A stretch of 64,000 nucleotides of DNA from Plantibacter sp050587525 (GCF_050587525.1 NZ_JBOBFT010000001.1:372001-436000), one strand, 5' to 3'; shown: positions 1 to 8,771, counted from the stretch's first letter. Translations and numbers: made by a program. Notes: generated by a model from the letters alone, not told the origin.

Positions 1-1
1 C

Positions 2-292
2 TTCACCATCCAGGTGGACCCCACCGTGGACGGCATGCAGACAGAAGCCTACGTCGAACTCTTCTGCCGCGGAACCGTTTCCCCCAGCGAACTGCTCCGC
101 ATCCTCTCCGGAGTGCCGGAGGTCGTCGACGCGGGAACAGTCACCGGAAGCGCCGACGCCATCGTCCACATGCGTGCGCGCAACATCCCTGCGCTCGAAG
201 ACGCCCTCGAGAAGGTGCGCGTCGCCCCCAATGTGGACCACACGCGGAGCGCGATCGTCCTCACCCGCCTGATCCACCGACACGTCGACTGA
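2..292 (+). CDS. Lrp/AsnC-family transcriptional regulator, C-terminal part (5' end outside window)
   Basis: The reading frame is open from base 2 to a TGA at 290, giving 96 visible residues with no start in view. The visible part looks like the effector-binding RAM domain of Lrp/AsnC regulators: a VELFCRGTVSPSELLRIL segment, then GVPEVVDAGTVTGSADAIVH (the usual glycine/aspartate-rich turn), and a C-terminal strand VLTRLIHR. The DNA-binding half must lie upstream. Lrp proteins next to putA often control it, but here putA is transcribed convergently and a gntR gene lies between, so that link is inference. A long palindrome follows 30 bp after the stop and may terminate the transcript. Confidence 0.85.
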   Translation, partial: FTIQVDPTVDGMQTEAYVELFCRGTVSPSELLRILSGVPEVVDAGTVTGSADAIVHMRARNIPALEDALEKVRVAPNVDHTRSAIVLTRLIHRHVD

Positions 293-322
293 TCCCACCC
301 CACCCCACCCCCACATTCCGCC

Positions 323-377
323 GAGGTGAGGCTTCCGGTTGTTCCCGGGCACCCAGAACAACCGGAAGCCTCACCTC
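323..377. repeat. Palindrome family A, copy 1 (55 bp)
   Basis: Perfect 21-bp arms (323-343 and 357-377, beginning GAGGTGAGGCTTCCGG) enclose a 13-nt loop. A second copy with the same 55-bp core spacing lies at 41114-41168. It lies 3' of the lrp fragment and ends only 10 bp before the -10 box of the next gene. Confidence 0.9.
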
Positions 378-387
378 ACCGGCCCAG

Positions 388-393
388 TACCCT
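388..393 (+). promoter_or_regulatory. -10 box TACCCT of a likely leaderless gntR
   Basis: TACCCT ends 6 nt before the ATG at 400, which would place the transcription start on the A of ATG. No Shine-Dalgarno is present. The same geometry recurs at twelve other genes in this window. Confidence 0.5.
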
Positions 394-399
394 CGAAGC

Positions 400-753
400 A
401 TGGACTTCACGATCGACCAGACCGGCACCGTCGCCGTCTTCGAACAGTTGCGCACCCAGGTCATCGAAGCGGTTCGCGACGGCAGCCTCGCGGCGGGCGC
501 CAAACTCCCGACCGTCCGCGGACTGGCCGACGAGCTCGGGATCGCACCCAACACGGTCGCGAAGGCGTACCGCGCCCTCGAAACGGACGAGGTCATCGAG
601 ACCCGTGGTCGCGCCGGGACGTTCATCTCCGCACACGGCGATGCCACGGAGCGCCATGCGCAGCAGGCAGCAGTGGCGTTCGCGGACCGCATCCGTCAGC
701 TGGGAGTCTCCCCGGCCGATGCGCTCGCGCTCGTCGAGGCCGCCCTCCGCTGA
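400..753 (+). CDS. GntR-family regulator, YtrA type
   Basis: 117 residues. The N-terminal winged helix-turn-helix (about residues 9-78) has GntR landmarks: VFEQLRTQVIEAV, GAKLPTVRGLADELGI and NTVAKAYRALE, then a wing GRAGTFIS. Only about 40 residues follow, predicted helical (ADRIRQLGVSPADALALVEA), too short for an FCD or UTRA ligand domain. This is the compact YtrA subfamily, which usually autoregulates a linked ABC exporter. No exporter is adjacent, so the target is unknown. The ATG at 400 is supported by a -10 element 6 nt upstream and no ribosome binding site, suggesting a leaderless message. Confidence 0.88.
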   Translation: MDFTIDQTGTVAVFEQLRTQVIEAVRDGSLAAGAKLPTVRGLADELGIAPNTVAKAYRALETDEVIETRGRAGTFISAHGDATERHAQQAAVAFADRIRQLGVSPADALALVEAALR

Positions 754-770
754 GCCCCGTGCCCGGAGCC

Positions 771-854
771 CCATCAGTACAGGGCCGTCAGCACAGGGTC
801 ATCAACACAGCGCCGTCAGCACAGGGCCGTCAGCACAGCGCCGTCAGCACAGGG
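771..854. repeat. Six tandem copies of a 14-bp unit abutting the putA stop codon
   Basis: Six units of consensus CCGTCAGCACAGGG follow each other at exactly 14 bp. Internal copies differ at one or two positions (for example TCATCAACACAGCG). The last copy ends at 854 and the putA stop codon starts at 855, so the array is the 3' untranslated region of putA and separates the convergent gntR gene. Confidence 0.9.
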
Positions 855-3800
855 TCAGATGACGCCCTGAGTCCAGGTTGTCGGCGTCCCGAAGCGGTGC
901 GCGGTGATCGCGATCGCCTGTTCGTGGAGGAACGGCAGGAGCTCCACCCGGCCCGACTGGGTGACGGGGCCGGCGTAGATCGCGATCTCCGGGTCGCCGC
1001 CGAGCGCCTCGGCGAGACGAGCGGCGAGCGGTTCGGCCGCAGGACGCAGTGTCGCGGGGACGGCGGAGGCATCCACGAAGATGGTGTCCGACCCGGAGAC
1101 GACGTCGTCGAACACGGGCTCGCGACGAGGCCCGACGATGCGGACGCGCGGCGCGAACGGCACCTGCTCGGCACCGTCGCCGACATCGATCGACGCGCGT
1201 GCGGCCATCCGTGCGATCCACTGCTCGTCGGTCTCGAGCGAGACGGGGATCTGGAGTTCGCTCAACCAGTCACGCACCTCACGGGGCAGTCGCCCGCCGA
1301 GGCTCACGGTGAAGCGTGAACGCGATCGGACCGCGGCGATGAGCACACGGAGCGCGTCGCCCAGATCGGCGCCGGCGGCCATGCGGACCGAGACGGGGAC
1401 CGGCCGGTATCGGAAGAGATTGCGCTCGACCCCGAGCTGGGAGACGTCGCGCACCTCGCCGTACTCCGTGCCCCACACGATCGCGTCGCTCAGCGCGGAT
1501 CGTCGCAGGACGTCGAACGCCTCGTAGGTGAGCGAGGGCTGCGCGGCTTCGATGAGCTTGGCGATGCGCGTGTCGAGCCCGCGCAAATGCAGGGTGCGAC
1601 TCGCGGATCCCGGATCCGGAAGCCAGTCGCCGAGCCCGATGAGATAGTTGGGACCGCCCGCCTTCGCGCCGGCGCCGACCGATGACCGCTTCCAGCCGCC
1701 GAACGGCTGCCGCTGCACGATCGCACCCGTGATCCCGCGGTTGACGTACAGGTTGCCCGCCTGGACGGCGTCGAGCCACTCGGCGAGGTCCGTGTGGTCG
1801 AGCGTGTGCAGCCCGGCGGCGAGGCCGTACGGGGTCGCGTTCTGGGCGGTGATCGCCTCGGCGAGCGTCGGCACGTGCATCACACCGAGGATCGGACCGA
1901 AGTACTCCGTCAGGTGGAACGGCGATCCCTGCTGCACGCCCGTGCGCACACCGGGCGACCACAGGCGTCCGCTCGGCTCGCCGCCGGTCACGGACGAGTC
2001 GTCGAGGAGCGTCGGCTCGACGAGCCAGTGCTCGCCGAGGCGCAGCTCGGTGAACCCGGAGAGGAGCTTGGGACCGGCCGGTTCGATGATCGGACCCATG
2101 CGGGCGGCGGGGTCTGACGGCCATCCGACACGAATCGACCGGACCGCGTCGGCGAGCTGACGCAGGAAGCGTTCGGAGCGGGCGACGGATCCGACGAGGA
2201 TCACGAGCGACGCCGCCGAGCACTTCTGCCCGGCATGTCCGAACGCGCTCTGGACGATGTCCGCGACCGCGAGGTCGAGATCGGCGCTCGGGGTGACGAT
2301 GATCGCGTTCTTGCCACTCGTCTCCGCCAGGAGCGGCAGCTCGGGCCGCCAGCTGCGGAACAGTGCAGCCGTGTCGAACGAACCCGTGAGGATCACACGA
2401 TCGACGGCGGGATGGGTCACGAGGTGCTGACCGAGGCCGTCCTCGGCGACGTCGACGAGTGCCAGGACATCGCGCGGGACTCCGGCGTCCCAGAGCGCCT
2501 CCACGAGCACGGCGGCGCTCCGCCGGGCCTGCGGGGCCGGCTTCACGATGACGCCGCTACCGGCGGCGAGCGCGGCGAGGATGCCGCCGGCCGGGATCGC
2601 GACGGGGAAGTTCCACGGCGGTGCGATGACGGTCAGGCGCGACGGCACGAACCGCGCCCCCCGCATCTCGTCGAGTTCGCGCGCCCTGGCCGCGTAGTAG
2701 TTGGCGAAGTCGACGGCCTCGCTGACCTCCGGGTCGCCCTCGGCGATCGTCTTGCCGGTCTCGCTCGCCATGACCTCGATGAGCTGGGTGCGGCGGGACG
2801 CGATCTTCCTGGCCGCGGCCTGGAGGACGGTCGCGCGGTCCGCGGCCGGACGAGCGCCCCAGCGGGCCCCTGCCGCGATGACCGACGTGATCGTGCGGTC
2901 GAGAACCGCCTGGTCGGTGACGACCGCCGCGTCGATGACCGCCGTGCCGAGCGTGGAGCCGGGCACACGCCGAAGCAGCGCGCCCGCCCATTCGCGGTTG
3001 CGGGCGAGCGACGGATCGGTGTCGGGCGTGTTCGCGAAACCGACAGCACCGTCGAGGATCCCACCGCGCTCGGAGCGCGAGAACACGGCCGTCTCGACGA
3101 ACCCCGTCGAGGTCAGGACGCCGTCGGAGTGCGAGCCGCGGTCGAGGTCGAGCACCTGCTTGGTGAGGTCCTCCGCCTCGTCCTCCGCGACGGGGTCACG
3201 GAAGCGATCATCGCCATCGAACCGCACCGGTTCGATCTCCTCCGACAATCGATCCTGCGTGCGGTTCGGGGTCGGCACCTCGCCGTACGTCTCACGCAAC
3301 GCCTCCACGGAGGCGAGGAATCGGCGGCGTTCACGCGCGAAGAGCGTCGGCTTCGACGACAGCTCGAACACGGCCGACATGAAGTTCTCGTGGCTCGCGT
3401 TCTCCTCGAGACGCCGCACGAGGTACGCGATCGCGACGTCGAACTCCTTGGGGTCGACCACGGGCGTGTAGAGCAGCACCTGCCCGACCTCGCGTTTGAT
3501 GGCCTCGACCTGCCCCGTCGCCATGCCGAGCAGCATCTCGAAGTCGACGCGATCCGTCACTCTGCGGTCGTTCGCGAGCAACCAGGCGTAGGCGATGTCG
3601 AACAGGTTGTGTCCCGCGACGCCGATCCGGACGGCCGCCGTGTGCTCGGGCGTGAGCGCCCACTGCAGGACCCGCTTGTAGTTGGTGTCGGTTTCGAGCT
3701 TCGAGGCCGTGGTGGCGAGCGGCCAGCCGTGGAGCGCGGCGTCGACGTGCTCCATCGCGAGGTTCGCGCCCTTCACGAGGCGCACCTTGATCGGGGCGCC

Positions 3801-4643
3801 TCCGCCGGCCACCCGGTGCTTCGACCATGCGGTGAGCTGCATGAGTGCTTCGAGCGCGTCCGGCAGGTACGCCTGCAGGACGATGCCGGCCTCGGCGTCG
3901 CGCAGCCGCGGCTGGTCCAGCAGCGTCGTGAACACGGCGATCGTGAGGTCGAGGTCGCGGTACTCCTCCATGTCGAGGTTGATGAACGTGCCGGACGACA
4001 TCGCCTCCTCGACCACGGGTGTGAGGCGCTCCACGATACGGGCGACGGCTTCGTCGAACGACCACATGGACAGCTGGCTCGCGATCGACGACACCTTGAC
4101 GGACACGTAGTCGACATCGGGGCGTTCGATGAGGGTCCGCACGCCGGCGAGGCGCTTGGCGGCTTCCGCCTCCCCCAGCACGGCCTCGCCGAGGAGGTTG
4201 AGGTTGAGGCGGGACCCGTCTGCCCGGAGCGCCGTCATCGCGGCCCCCAGGCGGTCCGGCCTGGCGTCGACGACGAGGTGCCCGACCATCCGCCGCAGCA
4301 CGTACCGCGCGATCGGGACGACCGCCCACGGCACGACGGGGCCGATGACGCCGCCCGCGCGGATCGCGAACCGCAGGTGCCACGGAAGGAAGCTCGGGGT
4401 GAGTCGGGCGACGGCTGCGAGGTTCGTGCCGGCGACGAAGTGGTCCTCCGGGCGCATGACGCCGTCGACGAAGCCCACCGTGAAGGCCAGCCCGTCAGGG
4501 TCGCGGAGGACGTCCGCGAGACGCTGGGCGGCGGGGTCCGTCGGAGCCTTGGATCCTTCGTCCACCCATCGGCTCGCGAGCGCGATCGCCCGGTGCTCGA
4601 GCCCGGTCACTTCGGGGGACGCATCGTCCGGAACGTTCGCCAT
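855..4643 (-). CDS. putA: Bifunctional proline dehydrogenase / L-glutamate-gamma-semialdehyde dehydrogenase (PutA)
   Basis: 1262 residues. It oxidises proline to glutamate in two steps: an FAD-dependent proline dehydrogenase barrel, then an NAD-dependent aldehyde dehydrogenase. The barrel spans about residues 90-460 (VSVKVSSIASQLSMWSFDEA, NLDMEEYRDLDLT, VRLVKGANLAMEHVDA). The dehydrogenase domain spans about 560-1000, with APPWNFPVAIPAGG, the catalytic glutamate in LLAETSGKNA and the catalytic cysteine in GQKCSAAS. A C-terminal region of about 230 residues follows, as in long PutA proteins. There is no N-terminal ribbon-helix-helix domain, so the enzyme is not its own repressor. A TAGTCT hexamer lies 6 nt before the ATG with no ribosome binding site, suggesting a leaderless transcript. 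Confidence 0.96.
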   Translation of the reverse strand: MANVPDDASPEVTGLEHRAIALASRWVDEGSKAPTDPAAQRLADVLRDPDGLAFTVGFVDGVMRPEDHFVAGTNLAAVARLTPSFLPWHLRFAIRAGGVIGPVVPWAVVPIARYVLRRMVGHLVVDARPDRLGAAMTALRADGSRLNLNLLGEAVLGEAEAAKRLAGVRTLIERPDVDYVSVKVSSIASQLSMWSFDEAVARIVERLTPVVEEAMSSGTFINLDMEEYRDLDLTIAVFTTLLDQPRLRDAEAGIVLQAYLPDALEALMQLTAWSKHRVAGGGAPIKVRLVKGANLAMEHVDAALHGWPLATTASKLETDTNYKRVLQWALTPEHTAAVRIGVAGHNLFDIAYAWLLANDRRVTDRVDFEMLLGMATGQVEAIKREVGQVLLYTPVVDPKEFDVAIAYLVRRLEENASHENFMSAVFELSSKPTLFARERRRFLASVEALRETYGEVPTPNRTQDRLSEEIEPVRFDGDDRFRDPVAEDEAEDLTKQVLDLDRGSHSDGVLTSTGFVETAVFSRSERGGILDGAVGFANTPDTDPSLARNREWAGALLRRVPGSTLGTAVIDAAVVTDQAVLDRTITSVIAAGARWGARPAADRATVLQAAARKIASRRTQLIEVMASETGKTIAEGDPEVSEAVDFANYYAARARELDEMRGARFVPSRLTVIAPPWNFPVAIPAGGILAALAAGSGVIVKPAPQARRSAAVLVEALWDAGVPRDVLALVDVAEDGLGQHLVTHPAVDRVILTGSFDTAALFRSWRPELPLLAETSGKNAIIVTPSADLDLAVADIVQSAFGHAGQKCSAASLVILVGSVARSERFLRQLADAVRSIRVGWPSDPAARMGPIIEPAGPKLLSGFTELRLGEHWLVEPTLLDDSSVTGGEPSGRLWSPGVRTGVQQGSPFHLTEYFGPILGVMHVPTLAEAITAQNATPYGLAAGLHTLDHTDLAEWLDAVQAGNLYVNRGITGAIVQRQPFGGWKRSSVGAGAKAGGPNYLIGLGDWLPDPGSASRTLHLRGLDTRIAKLIEAAQPSLTYEAFDVLRRSALSDAIVWGTEYGEVRDVSQLGVERNLFRYRPVPVSVRMAAGADLGDALRVLIAAVRSRSRFTVSLGGRLPREVRDWLSELQIPVSLETDEQWIARMAARASIDVGDGAEQVPFAPRVRIVGPRREPVFDDVVSGSDTIFVDASAVPATLRPAAEPLAARLAEALGGDPEIAIYAGPVTQSGRVELLPFLHEQAIAITAHRFGTPTTWTQGVI

Positions 4644-4649
4644 GGTCCC

Positions 4650-4655
4650 AGACTA
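4650..4655 (-). promoter_or_regulatory. -10 box TAGTCT of a likely leaderless putA
   Basis: On the minus strand TAGTCT is followed by six bases and then the putA ATG. There is no purine-rich ribosome binding site in the gap. Confidence 0.5.
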
Positions 4656-4695
4656 TTCGGTGCAGCCCGGGAGACCCCTTCGTGAACCGCCAGTC

Positions 4696-4796
4696 CGGTC
4701 ACTGAGCCTGTCGAAGCACCGCGGTCACTGAGCCTGTCGAAGCACGCCGGTCACTGAGCCTGTCGAAGCACCCCGGTCACTGAGCTTGTCGAAGTG
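4696..4796. repeat. Family G repeat array: four direct copies, 26-bp period
   Basis: Copies of CGGTCACTGAGCCTGTCGAA start at 4696, 4722, 4748 and 4774. The first three continue AGCAC and the last AGTG. They fill the gap between the putA start and the 3' end of the downstream glycosylase gene. This is the only array where the CAC/GTG end pairing is mostly lost. Confidence 0.92.
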
Positions 4797-4805
4797 TGAG
4801 CCGCC

Positions 4806-5792
4806 TCAGTGCCGCCGGTGATCCTGGATCGTGATCTTCGGCCCGCGCCTCGGCTTGTGGATGCCGCTCCGGCCGATGAGTCGTAGCACCCGCTGACGGT
4901 GGCCGGCCCAGGGCGCGAGGAGTTCGAGCATCGCGTCGTCGTCCACGGGAGCGCCCGTGAGCGCCACCCCGACCGACGACGCCAGGTGGTAGTCGCCGAC
5001 GCTCACCGCATCGGGATCGCCGTGCGCGCGCAACGCGACCTCCGCTGCCGTCCACACGCCGATGCCGGGCAGGCTGCGGAGCCGACGCGACGCCTCGGCG
5101 GGCGGTTCGTCGATGGTGCGCTCGATGGCGTCGGCGAGGCGGGACGCGCGGACCACGGTCTCGGAGCGCTGCGGGCCGACACCGGCCGTGTGCCACTCCC
5201 AGCTCGGGATCATGCGCCAGGTCTCTGCGCCGGGTGCGACGACCATGCCCTCCGGCGCGGGTCCGGGAGCCGGTTCGCCGTGCGTGCGCACGAGTTGCCG
5301 CCATGCGCGCCAGGCTTCGAGCGCGGTGACCTTCTGCTCGAGCACGGCGGGGACGAGCATCTCGAACACGAGCCGGTTGCGGCTCAGACGGAGCCCGGGG
5401 TTGCGTCGGAGGACTTCGGAGAGGAGCGGACTCGTCGAGACGTCGAGGTCCGTCCAGTCGTCGTGGGCTCCGAGGAGCGCTGGAACGCCGTCGATCGCCC
5501 ATTCTGCGCCCGGCCCCCACGCGGTCGCCTCGATCCCACCCGCCGACCACAGGCCGACGTGCAGGGTCGCGCCGCCCGAGGGCGTGCGCATCGTGAGCCA
5601 CACGCCCGTCGGCGTCCGGCGGAAGCAGGGTCCGTCGCCGCCCCTCGCGATCAGCTGCAGGGTCGTGTGGACGTCGATCGGCTCGGCGGGCCGGTACCGC
5701 GTGCTCGCGCCGTCGGCTCGCTCGCGCCCCCTCGGCGTCGCGGCGCCCGCCCCGTCGGCGCCAGCTTCGGTTCGGATCGACAGGATTGACAT
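4806..5792 (-). CDS. DNA-3-methyladenine glycosylase, AlkA/HhH-GPD family
   Basis: 328 residues from the ATG at 5792, which has GAGAGGG just upstream; the frame runs further 5' but only through palindrome and low-complexity DNA. The C-terminal half carries the HhH-GPD signature: LRSLPGIGVWTAAEVALRA is the helix-hairpin-helix, followed by the catalytic aspartate in VSVGDYHLA. Upstream, LVFEMLVPAVLEQKVT matches the AlkA core helix. The enzyme should excise alkylated purines to start base excision repair. No ada or ogt gene is linked. The C-terminus is basic (HKPRRGPK), consistent with DNA contact. Confidence 0.88.
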   Translation of the reverse strand: MSILSIRTEAGADGAGAATPRGRERADGASTRYRPAEPIDVHTTLQLIARGGDGPCFRRTPTGVWLTMRTPSGGATLHVGLWSAGGIEATAWGPGAEWAIDGVPALLGAHDDWTDLDVSTSPLLSEVLRRNPGLRLSRNRLVFEMLVPAVLEQKVTALEAWRAWRQLVRTHGEPAPGPAPEGMVVAPGAETWRMIPSWEWHTAGVGPQRSETVVRASRLADAIERTIDEPPAEASRRLRSLPGIGVWTAAEVALRAHGDPDAVSVGDYHLASSVGVALTGAPVDDDAMLELLAPWAGHRQRVLRLIGRSGIHKPRRGPKITIQDHRRH

Positions 5793-5857
5793 CCCTCTCA
5801 CCCTACGTCCGCCCTCCGACATCCCACCCACCCCACCCACCCCACCCACCGCACCTC

Positions 5858-5926
5858 TTCTGCCGAGGGGTCGCAAAGTGCGGGTCGGCGTCGTCCGCAC
5901 CCGCACGTTGCGACCCCTCGGCAGAA
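5858..5926. repeat. Palindrome family F (69 bp)
   Basis: 28-bp arms at 5858-5885 and 5899-5926 (starting TTCTGCCGAGGGGTCGCAA) pair with one mismatch around a 13-nt loop. It lies 12 bp beyond the thioesterase stop codon and upstream of the glycosylase start. A CCCACC-rich tract (5822-5851) flanks it. Only one copy was found. Confidence 0.88.
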
Positions 5927-5938
5927 GGTGAGGGAGGG

Positions 5939-6496
5939 CTACCAGTCGGAGGGGGCCGGGGCCTTCGTGGGCGGGAGCGCGACGTCGACCGCCCACTGCT
6001 TCTGCCAGTCCGGGACCGACACGTCCGCGGGCGGCGGACCCGTGACCTCGAGGAGCTCGGCGATCGACACCGTCCCGCCGGACTTCTTGAGGAACCGTCC
6101 GCGCACGAGCGCCTGCGTGTACACCTCACCGCCCACGACCGCCCGGTGCTCGATGAACACGCCCTTGTCGTCGTACCCCGTCACCCGCGACTCCACCGTG
6201 AATCGCTGCCACAGCTGCAACGATTTCCGGAAGGTGATGCTCTCGCTCGAGACGACCGGATACCAGCCGCGGGCGTTGAACTCGTCCCACAGCCCGTTGC
6301 GGATGAGCAGGTCGAAGCGTCCCAGGTCGAAGATCGACAGGTACACGCCGTTGTTCATGTGGCGGAGGAAGTCGAGATCCGTCGGCAGGACGCGAACCCG
6401 GATCCGGCCGACGTCCCAGTGCCCGATCGACTCGCCGCGACGCAGCCGACGACGTGACGTGAAGAACAACCACAGGGTGCGGAACATGAGATGCAT
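5939..6496 (-). CDS. Hotdog-fold acyl-CoA thioesterase family protein
   Basis: 185 residues. The segment DLDFLRHMNNGVYLSIFDLG is the hallmark helix and catalytic region of 4-hydroxybenzoyl-CoA thioesterase-like hotdog proteins. It is followed by strands SITFRKSLQLWQRFTVESRV and GVFIEHRAVVGGEVYTQALV. An N-terminal hydrophobic/basic stretch (MHLMFRTLWLFFTSRRRLRR) may associate with the membrane, as in THEM6-like proteins. Substrate unknown. A TAGCAT hexamer lies 7 nt before the ATG, suggesting leaderless transcription. Confidence 0.85.
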   Translation of the reverse strand: MHLMFRTLWLFFTSRRRLRRGESIGHWDVGRIRVRVLPTDLDFLRHMNNGVYLSIFDLGRFDLLIRNGLWDEFNARGWYPVVSSESITFRKSLQLWQRFTVESRVTGYDDKGVFIEHRAVVGGEVYTQALVRGRFLKKSGGTVSIAELLEVTGPPPADVSVPDWQKQWAVDVALPPTKAPAPSDW

Positions 6497-6503
6497 GGCT
6501 CGG

Positions 6504-6509
6504 ATGCTA
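6504..6509 (-). promoter_or_regulatory. -10 box TAGCAT of a likely leaderless thioesterase gene
   Basis: Minus-strand TAGCAT is followed by 7 nt and the ATG at 6496; no ribosome binding site is visible. Confidence 0.45.
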
Positions 6510-6603
6510 TCGCCGCAGGCCGCGCCGATTCACCTCGACTGTCGAAGATGCACAACAGCTGCCGCATGCGATGCCCCGGCGTTGTCCCGGGTCACCAGAG
6601 GGC

Positions 6604-6637
6604 GACGTCGGACGGGCCCGGTCCGGGCCCCGACGTC
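6604..6637 (-). terminator. Strong GC hairpin 3' of the FCD-GntR gene
   Basis: GACGTCG (6604-6610) pairs with CGACGTC (6631-6637). Inside them GGGCCCGG pairs with CCGGGCCC around a single base. It lies 25 bp past the stop of the gene at 6662-7318. There is no T-run, as is common in actinobacterial terminators. Confidence 0.55.
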
Positions 6638-6661
6638 ACGAGGTGCGTCAGTCGTGCGACG

Positions 6662-7318
6662 TCAGGCAGGGAGCGACGTGGAGAGCTGGAAGACGTGCTC
6701 GACCGCGAGTTCCGCAGCGACGGCGTCGTCCGCGAGGATCGCCGCGCGCAGTTCCGGGTAGCCGCTGTCGAGCGCGTCCCACTCCTCGGTCGCCTCGGTG
6801 CGCGTGACCGACAGTCGGTACGCCAGGCCGTTGACGATGTCGCGGGTCGCGGTCACGAGGACGGCGTTGGGGCAATAGGAGACGAACTCGTCGATCATGT
6901 CCCAGGAGACGCGGTCGTGCGCTTCGGCGTCGCGCTTCTCGACCGTCGCGATCGCGGCGTCGATCGACTTCACGATGGCGGTGCGCTGCTGCTTCGAGAG
7001 CGCGGGGACGGTCACGCGAACGACGCCGCCGACGAGGGCGCCGAGCGTCTGCAGGAGGTACACGCGGTCTTCGGGCGACGGCTGGGCGACGCGGGTGTAG
7101 CGCTGCGGGGCCATCTCGATGAGACCGAGGCGGGCGAGGTCGTTGAGCGCCTCGCGGATCGGGGTGCGGGACACGCCGAGCCAGTCCTGCAGCTCCTGAT
7201 CGTTGAGGTTCTCACCCGGCTTCAGCGTGCCGTCGAAGATCGCTGCTTTGATCTGCTCGGCCGCCGTCTCCCGGAGGGACTTACGCTCGAACTGCGGCTG
7301 ACCGGACGGTACTGGCAT
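6662..7318 (-). CDS. GntR-family regulator, FCD (FadR-like) subfamily
   Basis: 218 residues. The N-terminal winged helix (about 14-78) includes LRETAAEQIKAAIFDGTLKP and the recognition helix VSRTPIREALNDLARLGLIE. The C-terminal FCD helical bundle is about residues 85-215, but the classic metal-binding histidines are not all obvious (AHDRVSWDMIDEF, VEHVFQLS). It lies 119 bp downstream of prpC on the same strand, so it may sense an acid of the 2-methylcitrate route or adjust the operon together with the regulator at 11215. That role is inferred from position only. Confidence 0.88.
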   Translation of the reverse strand: MPVPSGQPQFERKSLRETAAEQIKAAIFDGTLKPGENLNDQELQDWLGVSRTPIREALNDLARLGLIEMAPQRYTRVAQPSPEDRVYLLQTLGALVGGVVRVTVPALSKQQRTAIVKSIDAAIATVEKRDAEAHDRVSWDMIDEFVSYCPNAVLVTATRDIVNGLAYRLSVTRTEATEEWDALDSGYPELRAAILADDAVAAELAVEHVFQLSTSLPA

Positions 7319-7377
7319 GGGAGATTCCCTCTCGTGGAGTCGCTGGTGTCGTGTACATCAGCGTACTCCTCAGATCC

Positions 7378-7419
7378 GTCACGTGGTGGACAACCGACGT
7401 GCTTTTCGTCACCTGGTGG
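7378..7419. promoter_or_regulatory. Direct repeats GTCACSTGGTGG upstream of the FCD-GntR gene
   Basis: GTCACGTGGTGG (7378-7389) and GTCACCTGGTGG (7408-7419) are spaced 30 bp apart, about three helical turns, in the 119-bp gap before the regulator. They could be an operator pair; no protein is assigned. Confidence 0.3.
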
Positions 7420-7437
7420 CGACTTGTGATGCGGCTC

Positions 7438-8571
7438 TCAGCCGAGGTGCCGCTCCTCCGGTCCGACGTACTCCGACAACGGCCGGATGAGCGCGTTCGA
7501 TGCGAGCTGCTCGGCGACGTGCGCCGTCCAACCGACGACCCTCGAGGCCACGAAGAGCGGCGTGAACGTGGGGGTGTCGAAACCGATGAGGTTGTACGCG
7601 GGGCCCGACGGATAGTCGAGGTTCGGCTTGATGTTCTTGCGCGACACCATCGCGTCCTCGAGCGTCGTGTACAGCTCCAGGACGTCGGGGCGGTCGTAGT
7701 GCTCCGCGAGACGCTCGAGCGAGGCGCGCATCGTCGGAACCCGCGAGTCGCCGTTCTTGTAGACGCGATGCCCGAAGCCCATGATCTTGCGCTTCTCGGC
7801 GAGCGCGGCCTCCAGCCACTCGACGGCGTGGTCTGCGGTCCCGATCTCGTCGAACACGTGCATGACGGCCTCGTTCGCACCACCGTGGAGCGCACCCTTG
7901 AGCGCGCCGACGGCACCGACGACAGCCGAGTACAGGTCGGCGAGCGTCGAGGTGATGACCCGAGCCGTGAACGTGGACGCATTGAAGGAGTGCTCCGCGT
8001 ACAGGATCATCGACACGTTGAACGCCTCCACGACGACGGGATCCGCTTCCTCACCGAAGGTCATGAACAGGAAGTTGGCGCTGTAGTCGAGGTCGTCGCG
8101 CGGCGGGACGACGTCCTGGCCGCGACGACGGCGCTGGTCGTAGGCGACGATCGCCGGCAGCTTCGCGTACAGACTCACGGACTTGCGCGAGTTGGATTCC
8201 GGGCTCGCGTCCTCGGCCTCCGGATCGTTCGCACCGATGACGCTGATCGCGGTCCGCACGACGTCCATCGGGTGGCACGTGGTGGGCAGCAGGTCGATGG
8301 CGGCCTTGACGTTGTCGTCGAGCGCACGCTGGCCGCGCTCGTCTGCTTCGAACGCCGCGAGCTGCTCATCGCTCGGCAGTTCACCGTTCCACAACAGGTA
8401 CGCGACCTGCTGGAAACTGCACTGCGCGGCGAGCTCCTGCACGGGGTAGCCCCGGTAGAGGAGCGAGTTCGTCTCCGGATTGACCTTCGAGACCGCGGTG
8501 ACGTCGACGACGACCCCCGCGAGACCCTTCTTGATGTCGCTCGTCGCGTTCGTGGTGCCGGTGCCCGTCAT
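7438..8571 (-). CDS. prpC: 2-methylcitrate synthase / citrate synthase (PrpC)
   Basis: 377 residues. It condenses propionyl-CoA with oxaloacetate to 2-methylcitrate (the family also has citrate synthase activity). The citrate-synthase catalytic residues are visible: the histidine in ALHGGANEAV, the histidine of GFGHRVYKNGDSR, and the aspartate within NLDYPSG. Its length fits the short prokaryotic class. The ATG at 8571 is preceded by AAAGGAG at good spacing. It is the last structural gene of the prpD-prpB-prpC operon, but a 200-bp gap filled with family G repeats separates it from prpB. Confidence 0.94.
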   Translation of the reverse strand: MTGTGTTNATSDIKKGLAGVVVDVTAVSKVNPETNSLLYRGYPVQELAAQCSFQQVAYLLWNGELPSDEQLAAFEADERGQRALDDNVKAAIDLLPTTCHPMDVVRTAISVIGANDPEAEDASPESNSRKSVSLYAKLPAIVAYDQRRRRGQDVVPPRDDLDYSANFLFMTFGEEADPVVVEAFNVSMILYAEHSFNASTFTARVITSTLADLYSAVVGAVGALKGALHGGANEAVMHVFDEIGTADHAVEWLEAALAEKRKIMGFGHRVYKNGDSRVPTMRASLERLAEHYDRPDVLELYTTLEDAMVSRKNIKPNLDYPSGPAYNLIGFDTPTFTPLFVASRVVGWTAHVAEQLASNALIRPLSEYVGPEERHLG

Positions 8572-8609
8572 GTCTGCTCCTTTGCTGAATCCGTGCTGAT
8601 GATGCTGTG

Positions 8610-8755
8610 CCCTTCGACAGGCTCAGGGACCAGCAGGCCGGTCACTGAGCTCGTCGCCCTTCGACAGGCTCAGGGACCGAAACCCCGGTCACTGAGCTTG
8701 TCGCCCTTCGACAGGCTCAGGGACCGAAACCCCGGTCACTGAGCTTGTCGAAGTG
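8610..8755. repeat. Family G repeat array in alternating orientation, prpB-prpC gap
   Basis: Units of the form CCCTTCGACAGGCTCAGGGA alternate with CGGTCACTGAGCTTGTCG units, so neighbours form hairpins. The unit GGGACCGAAACCCCGGTCAC occurs twice. The array sits inside the operon between prpB and prpC and could alter transcript stability or read-through. Confidence 0.92.
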
Positions 8756-8771
8756 TCTCACGGTGCGATGA

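Noticed and set aside
2235..4685. An 816-codon plus-strand open frame opposite putA
   Set aside because: Composition is that of an antisense shadow; the minus strand encodes complete PutA motifs.
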